Source: Aerococcus kribbianus (GTDB lineage Bacteria; Bacillota; Bacilli; Lactobacillales; Aerococcaceae). Taken from it: a DNA stretch of 64,000 bases. The notes under the pieces are model-generated. The model was not told the DNA's origin. It was given only the letters and a program-made list of their open reading frames with translations, and ran no database searches. Below are positions 37,324-46,521 of the stretch, one piece after another; position 1 is the first letter of the stretch; every line of letters begins with the position of its first letter. The stretch is from the NCBI RefSeq assembly GCF_026805545.1, contig NZ_JAPRFR010000001.1, forward strand, positions 620,001-684,000, given 5' to 3'. Position numbers and translations under genes: made by a program.

Positions 37324-38463
37324 ATGATTCCAGGAATTAACCGGCCCAGTGCTGTTCACGTATCAAAAACAGCCGTCCTCAATAATTACCATAAAATTAA
37401 AGATGCCCTTCCCGAAGGAACAAAGGTCTTAGCAGTGGTTAAGGCAGATGCTTATGGTCATGGCGCCGTTCCCTTATCACTCGCCTTATCAGAAAGTGGG
37501 GTTGACGGCTTCTGCGTTGCCATCTCAGATGAAGCCAGAGAACTCCGCCAAGCAGGCATCATTGAACCATTGTATATTCTTGGTTTAACACCAGCCGAAG
37601 AAGCTTGGAATTTGGCGCAAGAAGAAATTGGAGTAACAGTTTCTTCACTGGACTACTTGAAAAAAGTAATTGCTCTCGCTCCTAACCAAGTTGACCACCC
37701 CTTACTCATCCATCTCAAAGCCGATACGGGCATGGGAAGAATTGGTCTCAACCAGGCTGAGGATTTGCAAATTTTAATTGATTTCATTAGTGACCACCAA
37801 GACTACTTGCAATTGGAGTCAGTATTTACCCATTTTGCAACAGCAGATACAGTCAGTGATTATGACCAAGAAATCATGAACCAACAAAACCAAGCTTTCC
37901 AAGCGATTAGGGCGAAACTCGATTTTTCTCAACTCAAGCAACACCCTTTTTTCCATCAGTCCAACTCTGCCCTATCTTTATGGCATCCTGATTTGACTCT
38001 AGATGCGGCCCGACTAGGCATTGCCATGTATGGGGTTAATACTACCAATTATGACCTAGACTTGCCGTATTCTTTAGAAGCGGCCTTAAGTTTGACAACA
38101 GAAATTGTTTATTGCAAAAAAGTTGCCCCTGGCCAAACAATTTCTTACGGAGCCACTTACCAAGCTGAAAGCCAGGAATGGATTGCTACTCTACCCATTG
38201 GCTATGCAGATGGTTGGCCTCGCTGTATGACTGGATTTGAGGTCTTAGTCGACGGCCACCCTTGTCCAATTGTAGGCCGAGTTTGCATGGACCAATGTAT
38301 GATTCGACTACCACACCATTATCCTATTGGCACTCCAGTGACTCTGATTGGTCATAACAAGGATAAGGTTATTGCCGTAGAAGATATCGCTAAATATGCT
38401 AACACTATTGGGCATGAAATTCTTTGTGGTCTTTCTAACCGGCTACCACGTATTTACCATTAA
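37324..38463 (+). CDS. alr: Alanine racemase
   Basis: PLP enzyme making D-alanine for peptidoglycan and teichoic acids. The 379 residues have the PLP lysine Lys40 in VVKADAYGHGAV, the barrel motif RIGLNQAEDL, LDAARLGIAMYG and the catalytic Tyr in QTISYGATYQ, then GRVCMDQCM. Only a weak ribosome site (ATAGGA, 11 bases away) precedes the ATG. The next gene, an AraC regulator, follows after 34 bases. Confidence 0.97.
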   Translation: MIPGINRPSAVHVSKTAVLNNYHKIKDALPEGTKVLAVVKADAYGHGAVPLSLALSESGVDGFCVAISDEARELRQAGIIEPLYILGLTPAEEAWNLAQEEIGVTVSSLDYLKKVIALAPNQVDHPLLIHLKADTGMGRIGLNQAEDLQILIDFISDHQDYLQLESVFTHFATADTVSDYDQEIMNQQNQAFQAIRAKLDFSQLKQHPFFHQSNSALSLWHPDLTLDAARLGIAMYGVNTTNYDLDLPYSLEAALSLTTEIVYCKKVAPGQTISYGATYQAESQEWIATLPIGYADGWPRCMTGFEVLVDGHPCPIVGRVCMDQCMIRLPHHYPIGTPVTLIGHNKDKVIAVEDIAKYANTIGHEILCGLSNRLPRIYH

Positions 38464-38497
38464 TGATTCATTACTTGCTTAAATAGGAGGTCAAGAC

Positions 38498-39337
38498 ATG
38501 GTGTCTTCAATCCCTTTTCGCTTGAAAACAAAAACCATTACCACTGATACCCTTGCTAATTATAATCAAATTTCTTTTCATCGCTCAGAAATTATTTTCG
38601 CTAAAAAACCTTTAATTATAGCTATTGCCGATACCCAAATCCAATTAAATGTCCATCATATTGCTATCCTGCCTAGCCAAATGGATCGGAAAATTTATTT
38701 TCCTGACCATCGCCCTCGCTCAGCTAGCAATCATGCAGGCTATCTATTATCTATTTCCAATCATTATCTTGAGGCAATTGCCGAAAACTTTATCGCTTTA
38801 CCAGAGTTAAATCATATCTTTGATGATCCACATATCCTGCATTATTCCTATAACAGTTGGCAGCATTTACTGGAGATTATTGAACAAATTGACCAACGTT
38901 TATCAGTAAACATTTCTGATTTAGAACGTAAAATCATTTTTGCGCTCACGTCACAACTATTTTTGGAACTTTTTGATATGTTAGTCCATTTTAATTCTGA
39001 ACAGTTAAATCTCGATGAACGAGAACAACTGGCTTACCAAATTAAGGCCTTTGTTGAAAACAACTTTGTTAGTGATCTTACCCTATCCCAAGTAGCTGAA
39101 CAATTTCAAGTATCTAATTCCACGGTCAATCGGCTCTTTCATAGCTATTTTGACAAAACTTTCTACCGCTTTTTATTGGAGAAACGTTTGCAAGTCGCCC
39201 ATCATTACTTGGCTCATGGAGAATCGGTCACAGACTCCTGGCAGCAGGCAGGTTTCAATGACTATAGTAATTTTTATCGTGCTTTTAAACGTTACTTCAA
39301 CTACCGTCCCCATGAAACGAAAAATCATAAAAATTAA
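38498..39337 (+). CDS. AraC-family transcriptional regulator
   Basis: 279 residues. The N-terminal 170 residues are a divergent effector or dimerisation region without a clear cupin motif. The C-terminal double helix-turn-helix is clear: LTLSQVAEQFQVSNSTVNRL, then KRLQVAHHYLAHG and AGFNDYSNFYRAFKRYFNY. Target genes are unknown. AGGAGGTCAAGAC precedes the ATG. It directly follows alr and shares the terminator after it, but a link to alanine metabolism is not shown. Confidence 0.88.
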   Translation: MVSSIPFRLKTKTITTDTLANYNQISFHRSEIIFAKKPLIIAIADTQIQLNVHHIAILPSQMDRKIYFPDHRPRSASNHAGYLLSISNHYLEAIAENFIALPELNHIFDDPHILHYSYNSWQHLLEIIEQIDQRLSVNISDLERKIIFALTSQLFLELFDMLVHFNSEQLNLDEREQLAYQIKAFVENNFVSDLTLSQVAEQFQVSNSTVNRLFHSYFDKTFYRFLLEKRLQVAHHYLAHGESVTDSWQQAGFNDYSNFYRAFKRYFNYRPHETKNHKN

Positions 39338-39339
39338 AG

Positions 39340-39371
39340 AAAAAAACTCGCCAAGCAGGCGAGTTTTTTAG
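39340..39371. terminator. Bidirectional terminator AraC gene / TPR gene
   Basis: Stem AAAACTCGCC / GGCGAGTTTT with loop AAGCA and T runs on both strands. Confidence 0.93.
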
Positions 39372-39393
39372 TATGAATACTGAGCAGGTTTTC

Positions 39394-40371
39394 TTAGAGG
39401 TCATGACAACGGTCTAAAGCCGCCATGACTTCTTGTAATTCTGCTTTTAATTCAGAATTGGATTGCTTATCGGTATAATTAGCCAAGGCTGCTACCATGT
39501 CTTCATTAGGATAATGATTTAGACTCAGTTTTTTCAGAACTTCTGCTCTTGGCATAGCGACTAAAACATCCTTGTCTACTTGACCTTCCAAATCACTTAT
39601 AACTGTTTTAACAGCCTCAGTGCTTTGCCAGTCTTGACTCAGTTCATAGAGACGGTAGGCAATCTCCCAGTCTTCCTTAGAGGCATAAAAAGCCCCTAAA
39701 AGGAAAAAACCTTGTGCTAGCTCCTCACAAGTCACAGAATGTTTGAGCGCTGATAAAATGGTCGGATAAGACATACCGAACTGGTTCATTTCCTGGTAGA
39801 GATGAGCCAATTCATAATAAATTGAACTATCATAGGGATTCCATAGAATCGCTTGCTGATAATTTTCTGCCGAATCACGCCAGTCATTACCTTTGAATAA
39901 AAGTTGCGCATAGAAACGATACAGACCTGCATAATCACGTTTGGTTGGCTGTAATTCAATTTCTGGTCCATTATCAAAATAGAACTTAAACTGATCAATC
40001 GCAGAAAAAATGGCCAAATGTTTTTCATTCATCTTAGGTCGTAAATTGGAGAAATCATCTTCCATTTTGCGGATAAATAAAGCTGTTTCAAACTGTGCTC
40101 TAATAGGTTCTTGGTCAAAAAGTTGCCGCATCCGGTCAATAAATTCTGCATCTCCAGACTGATCAATATCTGTTAACATTGTCTCCAATGATTCAGATTT
40201 GTCAGCATAGGCAGCAGTTAAATATTGGTCCAAGGCTTGGACGAAGGTTTCATCTTCAATATAATCAAAATTATCACGCAAGGTCACTGCAATATTGCGT
40301 AGGTCGGTTTCAAAATCACCAGTTTTTTGAATGACAATCTTATTTAATAGGTCATCACTATCTTTTTTCAT
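39394..40371 (-). CDS. TPR-containing cytoplasmic protein
   Basis: 325 residues, soluble, acidic. Tetratricopeptide-like helix pairs are visible at about 145-245: YAGLYRFYAQLLFKGNDW, AENYQQAILWNPYDSSIYYE, LAHLYQEMNQFGMSYPTILS and LLGAFYASKEDWEIAYRLYE. The N-terminal 140 residues are predicted helical without a known domain. Such proteins are scaffolds; the partner is unknown. It is expressed alone from the promoter at 40417-40444 and has its own terminator. Confidence 0.75.
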   Translation of the reverse strand: MKKDSDDLLNKIVIQKTGDFETDLRNIAVTLRDNFDYIEDETFVQALDQYLTAAYADKSESLETMLTDIDQSGDAEFIDRMRQLFDQEPIRAQFETALFIRKMEDDFSNLRPKMNEKHLAIFSAIDQFKFYFDNGPEIELQPTKRDYAGLYRFYAQLLFKGNDWRDSAENYQQAILWNPYDSSIYYELAHLYQEMNQFGMSYPTILSALKHSVTCEELAQGFFLLGAFYASKEDWEIAYRLYELSQDWQSTEAVKTVISDLEGQVDKDVLVAMPRAEVLKKLSLNHYPNEDMVAALANYTDKQSNSELKAELQEVMAALDRCHDL

Positions 40372-40416
40372 CTCTATCGCTCCTTACAAGCTTGCCTTAA
40401 ATAAAGGGCACTAGTT

Positions 40417-40444
40417 ATTCTAGCGGTATTGGCAAAATAATCAA
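40417..40444 (-). promoter_or_regulatory. Promoter of the TPR gene
   Basis: TTGATT, 16 bases, TAGAAT on the minus strand, 46 bases before the ATG. Confidence 0.65.
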
Positions 40445-40651
40445 GTCATTTTACACTTTCTTAACAAAGTGATTTGATTTTCTGCAAACTCAGACCAATC
40501 GCAAAATAGAAAAAAAGGCGAATTAGTCTAACGTAACTATTTTATCATAATGTAAACGGTAAAATCCAAATTATTGCCCCTTTATTCTTTGCAATTTTTG
40601 TTATATACTGAATGAGATGAGTAAAAACCATAATTAGAAGAGGTGTCTCTA

Positions 40652-41581
40652 ATGGAAGTAGCTAAACTATATACGCAACAAAATTTTTTCAGTTTAAATT
40701 ATCATGATGAACGTCACCAAGAACTAAAAAGTTCCTTTAATGGGGTGCCTCATTTTGGTATTAATACCACGGAATACGCTGATGCCACAGCGCTATGGCA
40801 TGAACATGATCATTTAGAATTATTTGTTTACATGGGGAATCTTTGCCATTATAAAATTGACCAACGTGAATATGCCGTCTACAAGGGCGATATCTTACTT
40901 ATCCCTCCATATACTCCCCACCAACTCAATAGTGAAAAAGGCATTAATAATAGTCGTTATGTTGCAATGGTTCCCGAAAATATATTGCAGCAATTTACTG
41001 AAGTCAATCCTAGCAAAGCCAAGGTATTTAAAAAGTTCCTGTCTGAGCCAGGACATTTCCGTTTAGAAGCCGAAAGTATTGATTCCGTGACTGATGAACT
41101 CAGCAAAATTATGACTTATTCTGATGATAAAGCAACAGATGTCTCCTTCATCACTGCCTATCATCTCTTGCGGGCCATGACAACTATTTTTCAATCCCAT
41201 AAATTACCTTATATTTCTGGTAACTATCAGGATGATCGTCACTTTAGTCATATTATCTATTTTATCGATCAACATTTCCGCGAATCTGACTTACAATTGC
41301 AACGGATAACCGAAGAATTTGGTATTTCTCCTTATTACTTCTCCAAACTCTTCCGAAAAGAAATGAACCTCAACTTCCATGAATACTTAGTCAAAAAACG
41401 AGCCCACTACGCTGCGCGTTTAATGCGGGAAATCCCTAAAAATAAAATGTCTCTACAAGAAGTTTCGGATGATTCTGGATTTGGAGACTATTCGACTTTC
41501 TACCGAAGTTTCAAAAAAGTTTATAATGAATCACCCAAAAACTATATTAAAAACCATACCAATGAAGATTTGATGGTATAA
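40652..41581 (+). CDS. AraC-family regulator with N-terminal cupin domain
   Basis: 309 residues. An N-terminal cupin sensor is clear: ALWHEHDHLELFVYMG, then YAVYKGDILLIPPYTPHQL. The C-terminal AraC DNA-binding domain has LQLQRITEEFGISPYYFSKL and SGFGDYSTFYRSFKK. This layout is typical of sugar-responsive regulators. ATG 40652 lies eight bases after AGAGG; the GTG three codons earlier overlaps the ribosome site. No sugar genes adjoin it, so the regulon is not visible here. Confidence 0.9.
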   Translation: MEVAKLYTQQNFFSLNYHDERHQELKSSFNGVPHFGINTTEYADATALWHEHDHLELFVYMGNLCHYKIDQREYAVYKGDILLIPPYTPHQLNSEKGINNSRYVAMVPENILQQFTEVNPSKAKVFKKFLSEPGHFRLEAESIDSVTDELSKIMTYSDDKATDVSFITAYHLLRAMTTIFQSHKLPYISGNYQDDRHFSHIIYFIDQHFRESDLQLQRITEEFGISPYYFSKLFRKEMNLNFHEYLVKKRAHYAARLMREIPKNKMSLQEVSDDSGFGDYSTFYRSFKKVYNESPKNYIKNHTNEDLMV

Positions 41582-41583
41582 AT

Positions 41584-41629
41584 AAAAAACAGCTGGATTT
41601 CTAAATAAGAAGTCCAGCTGATTTTTTAT
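41584..41629. terminator. Terminator after the cupin-AraC gene
   Basis: Stem CAGCTGGA / TCCAGCTG with inner TCT / AGA, flanked by A and T runs (ATTTTTTATT on the plus strand). It probably works for both convergent genes. Confidence 0.88.
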
Positions 41630-41646
41630 TCATTTTTACCGTCATC

Positions 41647-42210
41647 TTACTGACCATTTTCATCAGATTTAAAGGAAGAGAAACGATCACGTAAGTCTTG
41701 ACGAAACTCTTCAATCGGAGTCACCTTGACAAAGGAATCTGGTCTAAAGCGTGGCCGGTAGTCTTCAGGAAAATCATCAAATTCAGGTCCAGTAAAAAGA
41801 TATTTCTCCATCTCCTCATCTGACATAGTCGAAAAATATGCAAAAGGAATGGTGTCATCCGTGAGCCGACCATTACGCAGGCGTTTAATGAAATGGGGAA
41901 TATTATTCAAGTCGTAATAATAAGCAAAATACATTTCACTACGCCGTTTTTCTATCGGTGTCCGACTATACTCAATCAAAATTTTCAATAAGGCTTGCTG
42001 TTCCAAAACGTTTCGTTTCTCAAAACCAGGAAAGGTTGTACGCAACATATAAGGTGCTTCTAGACTAACTTCTGCTAATTTGGCATCATCATCATAAATT
42101 TTGAGTACCCGATAAGTTTGACCAAGCTTGTCTTCTTTGCTTCGGGTCGCATAGTAATTTTCAATAAACCCCAATTGATTGAGGCGGCTATACAATTCCT
42201 CTGTGCGCAT
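41647..42210 (-). CDS. Unassigned soluble protein
   Basis: 187 residues starting MRTEELYSRLNQLGF. I do not recognise the family. It looks like an alpha-beta protein with an N-terminal helix, a short beta region (YRVLKIYDDDAKLAEVSLE), a central FAYYYDLNNIPHFIKRLRNG and a proline- and arginine-rich C-terminus. No signal peptide or membrane span. ATG 42210 was chosen because AAAGGA lies nine bases upstream. It follows the YitT gene by 63 bases on the same strand and may be co-transcribed. Confidence 0.7.
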   Translation of the reverse strand: MRTEELYSRLNQLGFIENYYATRSKEDKLGQTYRVLKIYDDDAKLAEVSLEAPYMLRTTFPGFEKRNVLEQQALLKILIEYSRTPIEKRRSEMYFAYYYDLNNIPHFIKRLRNGRLTDDTIPFAYFSTMSDEEMEKYLFTGPEFDDFPEDYRPRFRPDSFVKVTPIEEFRQDLRDRFSSFKSDENGQ

Positions 42211-42273
42211 ACCCAACAGTCCTTTCACCACTTTTATCCTAAGTATACCTTAAAAGTAACTGAAGTTCATCCT

Positions 42274-43203
42274 TTAAAGCTGTTCTTGGGTGCCATGCTT
42301 ACTTTCGACTGCTTTTTTCTTAGGGCGCTTGAAGTGCTGGGTTGGCTTAATATTATAGGTAAAGCCTTCACCTGTTACCTCAGAAACCGTTGACACATAC
42401 AAGAAGGCACGCATATCCACTTCATGAAGGTGACGTTTCAATTCAATCATATCGGATCGGTTAATGACAGTAATAATTACTGCACGGGGTGCCTTGGTAT
42501 AACCCCCCTTGGCATTGTAAATTGTGGTTGCCCGATGCAATTCTGTCAGGATAAAGTCATTAATTGTTCCACCATGTTCAGAAATAATGGTGACTTGGAA
42601 TTTAACATTTCCCCCGGACATAATCTTATCAACAATTTGTGAGTTTAATAAAATACCAATTGATGCATATAGTCCGCGATCAACCCCAAAAATCAACATC
42701 ACAAACATTAAGACAGTCAAGTCTACAATCATCACAGACAAGGCAAAGGGTATGGGAGTATGCATATTAATTATTTTACCTAAAATATCTGTTCCTCCAG
42801 TAGAAGCTCCAGCATTATATACTGTCCCTAAACCTACTGCCATAATAACTACCCCAAGAATCAAGTTAACAATACTATCATCAGCCACTGGACCATTAAG
42901 GGGCATAAATCGTTCAAATAAGCCATAGAAGAAAGAATATAAAACAATGGAAACGATGGTTGTTCCACCAAAATCCTTACCCACAAAAATAATCCCTAAA
43001 CTTAGCAGAAATAAGTTAACAATTAACAAAATGAGTGAATAAGGTAAACCAATGAAGTGATCCAGAACAATTGTAATTCCGGCAGTTCCTCCACCCACTA
43101 ATTCATCAGGAACTAAAAAGAAATATAGCCCTATAGTCATTAAGAATGTTCCTAGGGCTACCATTAATAATTGCGTTAAATTTAATCGTTTGATTGCTTC
43201 CAT
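42274..43203 (-). CDS. YitT family membrane protein (DUF161 plus DUF2179)
   Basis: 309 residues. Residues 1-200 hold five or six hydrophobic segments in the YitT pattern (FFLVPDELVGGGTAGITIVL, ASTGGTDILGKII). The C-terminal cytoplasmic domain of about 85 residues (TIISEHGGTINDFILTEL, VITVINRSDMIELKRHLHE) is DUF2179. Function unknown. ATG 43203 follows GGAGAGGATGAA; the longer frame lacks a ribosome site. The last 20 residues are basic. Confidence 0.88.
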   Translation of the reverse strand: MEAIKRLNLTQLLMVALGTFLMTIGLYFFLVPDELVGGGTAGITIVLDHFIGLPYSLILLIVNLFLLSLGIIFVGKDFGGTTIVSIVLYSFFYGLFERFMPLNGPVADDSIVNLILGVVIMAVGLGTVYNAGASTGGTDILGKIINMHTPIPFALSVMIVDLTVLMFVMLIFGVDRGLYASIGILLNSQIVDKIMSGGNVKFQVTIISEHGGTINDFILTELHRATTIYNAKGGYTKAPRAVIITVINRSDMIELKRHLHEVDMRAFLYVSTVSEVTGEGFTYNIKPTQHFKRPKKKAVESKHGTQEQL

Positions 43204-43240
43204 TTCATCCTCTCCTTTTCCCTTAGTCTCAACATATTCG

Positions 43241-43269
43241 ACTATAGCAAATATACAATTTATGTGCAA
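43241..43269 (-). promoter_or_regulatory. Promoter of the YitT gene
   Basis: TTGCAC, 17 bases, TATAGT on the minus strand. Confidence 0.75.
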
Positions 43270-43379
43270 TCTTTTCATTTAGAATTTCAATTTATTTTTC
43301 ATCCTAGAAAATTGTCGCCTTTGTCGCTAGATAAAATCAGCTTATAACTTGACAAAAGTCGCTATATCTGAAGCCTTAC

Positions 43380-43408
43380 TTGATTCATTTATTAAATTTC
43401 GGTATAAT
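43380..43408 (+). promoter_or_regulatory. Promoter of trhO
   Basis: TTGATT, 17 bases, TATAAT, about 48 bases before the start codon. Confidence 0.82.
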
Positions 43409-43455
43409 TAGGGATTGTAGCTAGAATAAGACAACTTTACTTTGGAGGTAAAATT

Positions 43456-44430
43456 ATGTCAAAAGATTATGAAGTGTTACTATACTATAAATATGTTGAT
43501 ATTGACGATCCTGAACAATTTACTAAAGACGAATTAATGTTCTGTAAATCCATTGGCCTACGTGGCCGTATTTTGATTTCTGATGAAGGAATTAACGGAA
43601 CTGTTTCCGGACCCAAAGAAGTTACCAAAAAATACATGGACCATATGCACGCCATGGATAAATTTTCAGACTTATGGTTTAAAATCAACGAAGCTGACGA
43701 CTATGCGCACAAGAAAATGTTTGTCCGCTATCGTCCCGAAATTGTTTCACTAAAATTAGACGAGGATCTCGACCCTAACCAAATTACAGGTAACCATCTA
43801 GATCCTAAAGACTTCCGAACAGCCATGCAAGATGAAGATACTGTCCTCATTGATACCCGTAATGATTATGAGTATGAACTTGGGCATTTCCAGGGAGCTA
43901 TCAATCCAGATATCCGGGCATTCCGTGAGCTTCCGCAATGGTTACAAGACAACAAAGACAAGTTCATGGACAAAAAAGTACTCGTTTACTGTACTGGTGG
44001 TGTCCGTTGTGAAAAACTATCTGGGTACTTAGTACGCGAAGGTATTGGTAAAGAAATTGGTCAGCTAAATGGCGGTATCGAAAACTATGGTCAAGACGAA
44101 GAAACACGTGGCGATCTTTGGGAAGGTAAAATGTATGTTTTCGATGAACGGATTTCTGTTCCTATCAACCGAGTATCACCAAGCGTTATCGGAGAAGACT
44201 ATTTCGATGGCACACCATGTGAACGTTACGTTAACTGTGGTAACCCAGAATGTAACCGCCAAATGTTAGCATCCGAAGAAAACCAAGAGAAATACTTAGG
44301 AGGTTGCTCACACGAGTGTCGGGTACACCCACGTAACCGTTATATCCAAGCAAAAGGTTGGTCTACCCAAGAAGTCGCTGACCGGCTAGCAGCTATCGGC
44401 GAAGAGTTACCAGCAACTGTTGAATTTTAA
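43456..44430 (+). CDS. trhO: tRNA uridine(34) hydroxylase TrhO, rhodanese domain (UPF0176)
   Basis: Forms 5-hydroxyuridine at the wobble position of tRNA in an oxygen-dependent way. The 324 residues have the N-terminal acylphosphatase-like region ([16 protein letters not shown]), a rhodanese domain with the active-site Cys179 in [18 protein letters not shown], and the C-terminal cysteine-rich part [15 protein letters not shown] and [26 protein letters not shown] precedes the ATG. It is a single gene with promoter and terminator. Confidence 0.95.
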   Translation: MSKDYEVLLYYKYVDIDDPEQFTKDELMFCKSIGLRGRILISDEGINGTVSGPKEVTKKYMDHMHAMDKFSDLWFKINEADDYAHKKMFVRYRPEIVSLKLDEDLDPNQITGNHLDPKDFRTAMQDEDTVLIDTRNDYEYELGHFQGAINPDIRAFRELPQWLQDNKDKFMDKKVLVYCTGGVRCEKLSGYLVREGIGKEIGQLNGGIENYGQDEETRGDLWEGKMYVFDERISVPINRVSPSVIGEDYFDGTPCERYVNCGNPECNRQMLASEENQEKYLGGCSHECRVHPRNRYIQAKGWSTQEVADRLAAIGEELPATVEF

Positions 44431-44443
44431 TCTAATCACTATA

Positions 44444-44488
44444 ACAAAAGAAGCGTCTTGCCAATGTGGCAAGACGCTTCTTTTTTAA
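44444..44488. terminator. Bidirectional terminator trhO / YheO-type regulator
   Basis: Perfect 18-bp stem AAAAGAAGCGTCTTGCCA / TGGCAAGACGCTTCTTTT with loop ATG, followed by TT on the plus strand. Confidence 0.93.
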
Positions 44489-44514
44489 TGGATTTTTTAG
44501 TTCATAAATTACCT

Positions 44515-45177
44515 TTAATTAATCATTTTGCGGTAACGGTAAACACTGGGCTCAGAAATATTTAGCGCTTCCGCCACCTTAGTGACTGCTCCCTTGATTT
44601 GGAAAACACCTTTGTCATCCAAGCGATCAATAATTTCAACTTTGTATTGCTTGGTTAATTGCACATTATCATCAATGGTTTTAGTATCGATAACTTGAGC
44701 AATAATGTCATCGACACTTTGCGACAAGACTTCAATCGGATCATCCGACGCATCTTTGTCTGTGGAGGCTTGGTCAGGATGCCACAAGTCATTAGGAATA
44801 TTGAGGTGATTCATTAATTCATCAAGCATAGCTACTGATTGACTGGTATCACGATTAATACAAATCATGCCTAATAAATGATTATTATCATCTTTAATAA
44901 AGAATGTTGATCCCCATAATGTTTTATTATCAATGGTTTTGGTACGATAACCACTAATGTAGGGAACTTCCTTATGACGCTCATCCTTAATCAAATCTAA
45001 GGCAAATTGGGTGATTGGTGAATCAATTGTTCGCCCACTGATTTGCCCATTAACGATTTCTGCCATATAAACTTCATTATCTCTGATGATATGAAGAATA
45101 ATTTCAAATTCATCGCCCAATAAGTCGCCCAAAAAATGCACTAAGTTTATATAGTTAGTTGGTTTAAATTCAGTCAT
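44515..45177 (-). CDS. YheO-type transcriptional regulator (PAS-like plus HTH)
   Basis: 220 residues. The N-terminal domain, NYINLVHFLGDLLGDEFEII and TLWGSTFFIKDDNNHLLGMI, is the YheO PAS-like sensor. The C-terminal helix-turn-helix VTKVAEALNISEPSVYRYRK is clear. ATG 45177 is favoured by AAAGGATG about twelve bases upstream; an ATG nine codons earlier has no ribosome site. It is divergent from the IIC-dsdA-ridA genes and is the natural candidate for their regulator, possibly sensing D-serine or a product. That role is inferred from position. Confidence 0.85.
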   Translation of the reverse strand: MTEFKPTNYINLVHFLGDLLGDEFEIILHIIRDNEVYMAEIVNGQISGRTIDSPITQFALDLIKDERHKEVPYISGYRTKTIDNKTLWGSTFFIKDDNNHLLGMICINRDTSQSVAMLDELMNHLNIPNDLWHPDQASTDKDASDDPIEVLSQSVDDIIAQVIDTKTIDDNVQLTKQYKVEIIDRLDDKGVFQIKGAVTKVAEALNISEPSVYRYRKMIN

Positions 45178-45220
45178 CTCATATTCACATCCTTTCACTG
45201 ACATTTTACGCTGTGCTTAA

Positions 45221-45248
45221 ATTATAACCTAAATAAATAAAAAGGCAA
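45221..45248 (-). promoter_or_regulatory. Promoter of the YheO-type regulator
   Basis: TTGCCT, 16 bases, TATAAT on the minus strand. Confidence 0.72.
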
Positions 45249-45299
45249 TCGCATTCATTGATAAAATGCATAAAGGTATTGTGCTTTTTTTGAATAAAT

Positions 45300-45329
45300 A
45301 ATAATTTATCATTCTGATAATAAATTATT
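45300..45329. promoter_or_regulatory. Candidate operator of the D-serine locus
   Basis: Inverted repeat AATAATTTAT / ATAAATTATT around a ten-base spacer, with a nested TTATCA / TGATAA. It ends at the -35 box of the IIC-dsdA promoter and is a likely site for the divergent YheO-type regulator. Confidence 0.5.
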
Positions 45330-45356
45330 GACAACGCTTACCTAAGCCCTTACAAT
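45328..45356 (+). promoter_or_regulatory. Promoter of the IIC-dsdA-ridA genes, with an overlapping cre-like site
   Basis: TTGACA, 17 bases, TACAAT. Overlapping the -35, TGACAACGCTTACC (45329-45342) fits the CcpA cre consensus TGWNANCGNTNWCA at all but the last base. This suggests catabolite repression. Confidence 0.82.
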
Positions 45357-45426
45357 AAGACTTGTAAGTGAATAGCTTATAATGATTTGGAAATGTTAGT
45401 GAGTAATTTAAGAAAGGAGGAAAGCA

Positions 45427-46500
45427 ATGGACCTGTTGATTGGTGTGGGTCTCTTGGTTTTAGTACTGGGACTCTTCACCTTATTTACCTTTAAGGCTCC
45501 CTATGGTCGAAAAACCATGTCAGCTTTTGCTGATGCTTCTGTGGCAACACTCTTGGTTGAAGCATTTTTGAATTCTTTTGTGGGGAATGTGTTCAACCTC
45601 CCCTTCTTCAGCGAAGTCGGTAGTGCTGCTGGGTCAATGGGTGGTGCGGCAGCGGCTGCCTTGATTCCGATTGCCCTTGGCGCTTCACCGGTTTACGGCA
45701 TGTTAACTGGAGCAGCTGTTATGGGCATGGGGATCTTACCCGGTTTAGTGGCTGGTTATGCTTGTTTCTACGTGATTCGTTTCTTAGATGAACGTCTACC
45801 TGAAGGTTTAGATCTTATTGCCATGATTATCGTTGTTGCTCCACTTGCACGTTTCTTAGGCCGTTTGAGTGAACCCATTGTAGAATCTACCCTACTCAAT
45901 ATTGGGCGTACTATTTCTCTAAGTGCGGAAGGTAACCAAATTATCATGGGGTTAATCATTGGTGGTATAATGGCTATAGTTGGTTCCTCACCAATTTCTT
46001 CCATGGCTCTATCAGCTATGTTAGGATTAAAAGGGATACCAATGGGAGTAACGACTATGGCCATTTGGAGCGCCTCATTTGTAAACTTCATGGTCTACAA
46101 ACGTTTCGGATTCGGTAGTATGCGAGAAACATTATCCGTTTTTATCGAACCCAAAACCCAGGTGGATTTAACCTCTGCCAATCCAATTCCGGTTTACCTC
46201 AGTAACTTCCTTTCCGGTGGTTTATGCGGTATCATAGTCGCCTTAGTTGGATTAACGAATGAAGCCTCATCTACTGCAACACCTTTTGCGGGACTAGCAG
46301 TGATGTATGCTTATAACAACCCTATCAAGCTTACTATTATGGCAGTTATTTGTGCTTTAATTGCACTAACAGTGGGTTACGTCGTTTCACTTGCCCTTAA
46401 GAACTATCCAATTGTAACTTTAGAAGACTTAAACGCAGAGGACGACCAAGCGACAAGTAAAGAACACGGTCAATTAACTGAAGCTTATTCAACGAAATAA
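45427..46500 (+). CDS. PTS-IIC-like membrane protein
   Basis: 357 residues with eight to ten hydrophobic segments rich in Gly/Ala (AAGSMGGAAAAALIPIALGA, MLTGAAVMGMGILPGLVAG, IIMGLIIGGIMAIVGSSPIS). The pattern matches the PTS_EIIC_2 group of membrane proteins, which occur without IIA or IIB domains. The C-terminal 30 residues are acidic and cytoplasmic. AAAGGAGGAAAGCA precedes the ATG. Position before dsdA suggests uptake of D-serine or a related compound, but a phosphotransferase partner is not present. Substrate assignment is inference. Confidence 0.75.
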   Translation: MDLLIGVGLLVLVLGLFTLFTFKAPYGRKTMSAFADASVATLLVEAFLNSFVGNVFNLPFFSEVGSAAGSMGGAAAAALIPIALGASPVYGMLTGAAVMGMGILPGLVAGYACFYVIRFLDERLPEGLDLIAMIIVVAPLARFLGRLSEPIVESTLLNIGRTISLSAEGNQIIMGLIIGGIMAIVGSSPISSMALSAMLGLKGIPMGVTTMAIWSASFVNFMVYKRFGFGSMRETLSVFIEPKTQVDLTSANPIPVYLSNFLSGGLCGIIVALVGLTNEASSTATPFAGLAVMYAYNNPIKLTIMAVICALIALTVGYVVSLALKNYPIVTLEDLNAEDDQATSKEHGQLTEAYSTK

Positions 46501-46521
46501 TATAAAGAAAAGAGGTATATT

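Noticed and set aside
38498..41581. Two AraC regulators as a duplicated pair
   Set aside because: They share only the DNA-binding domain; the N-terminal halves differ (one has a clear cupin, the other does not), and a TPR gene on the other strand separates them.
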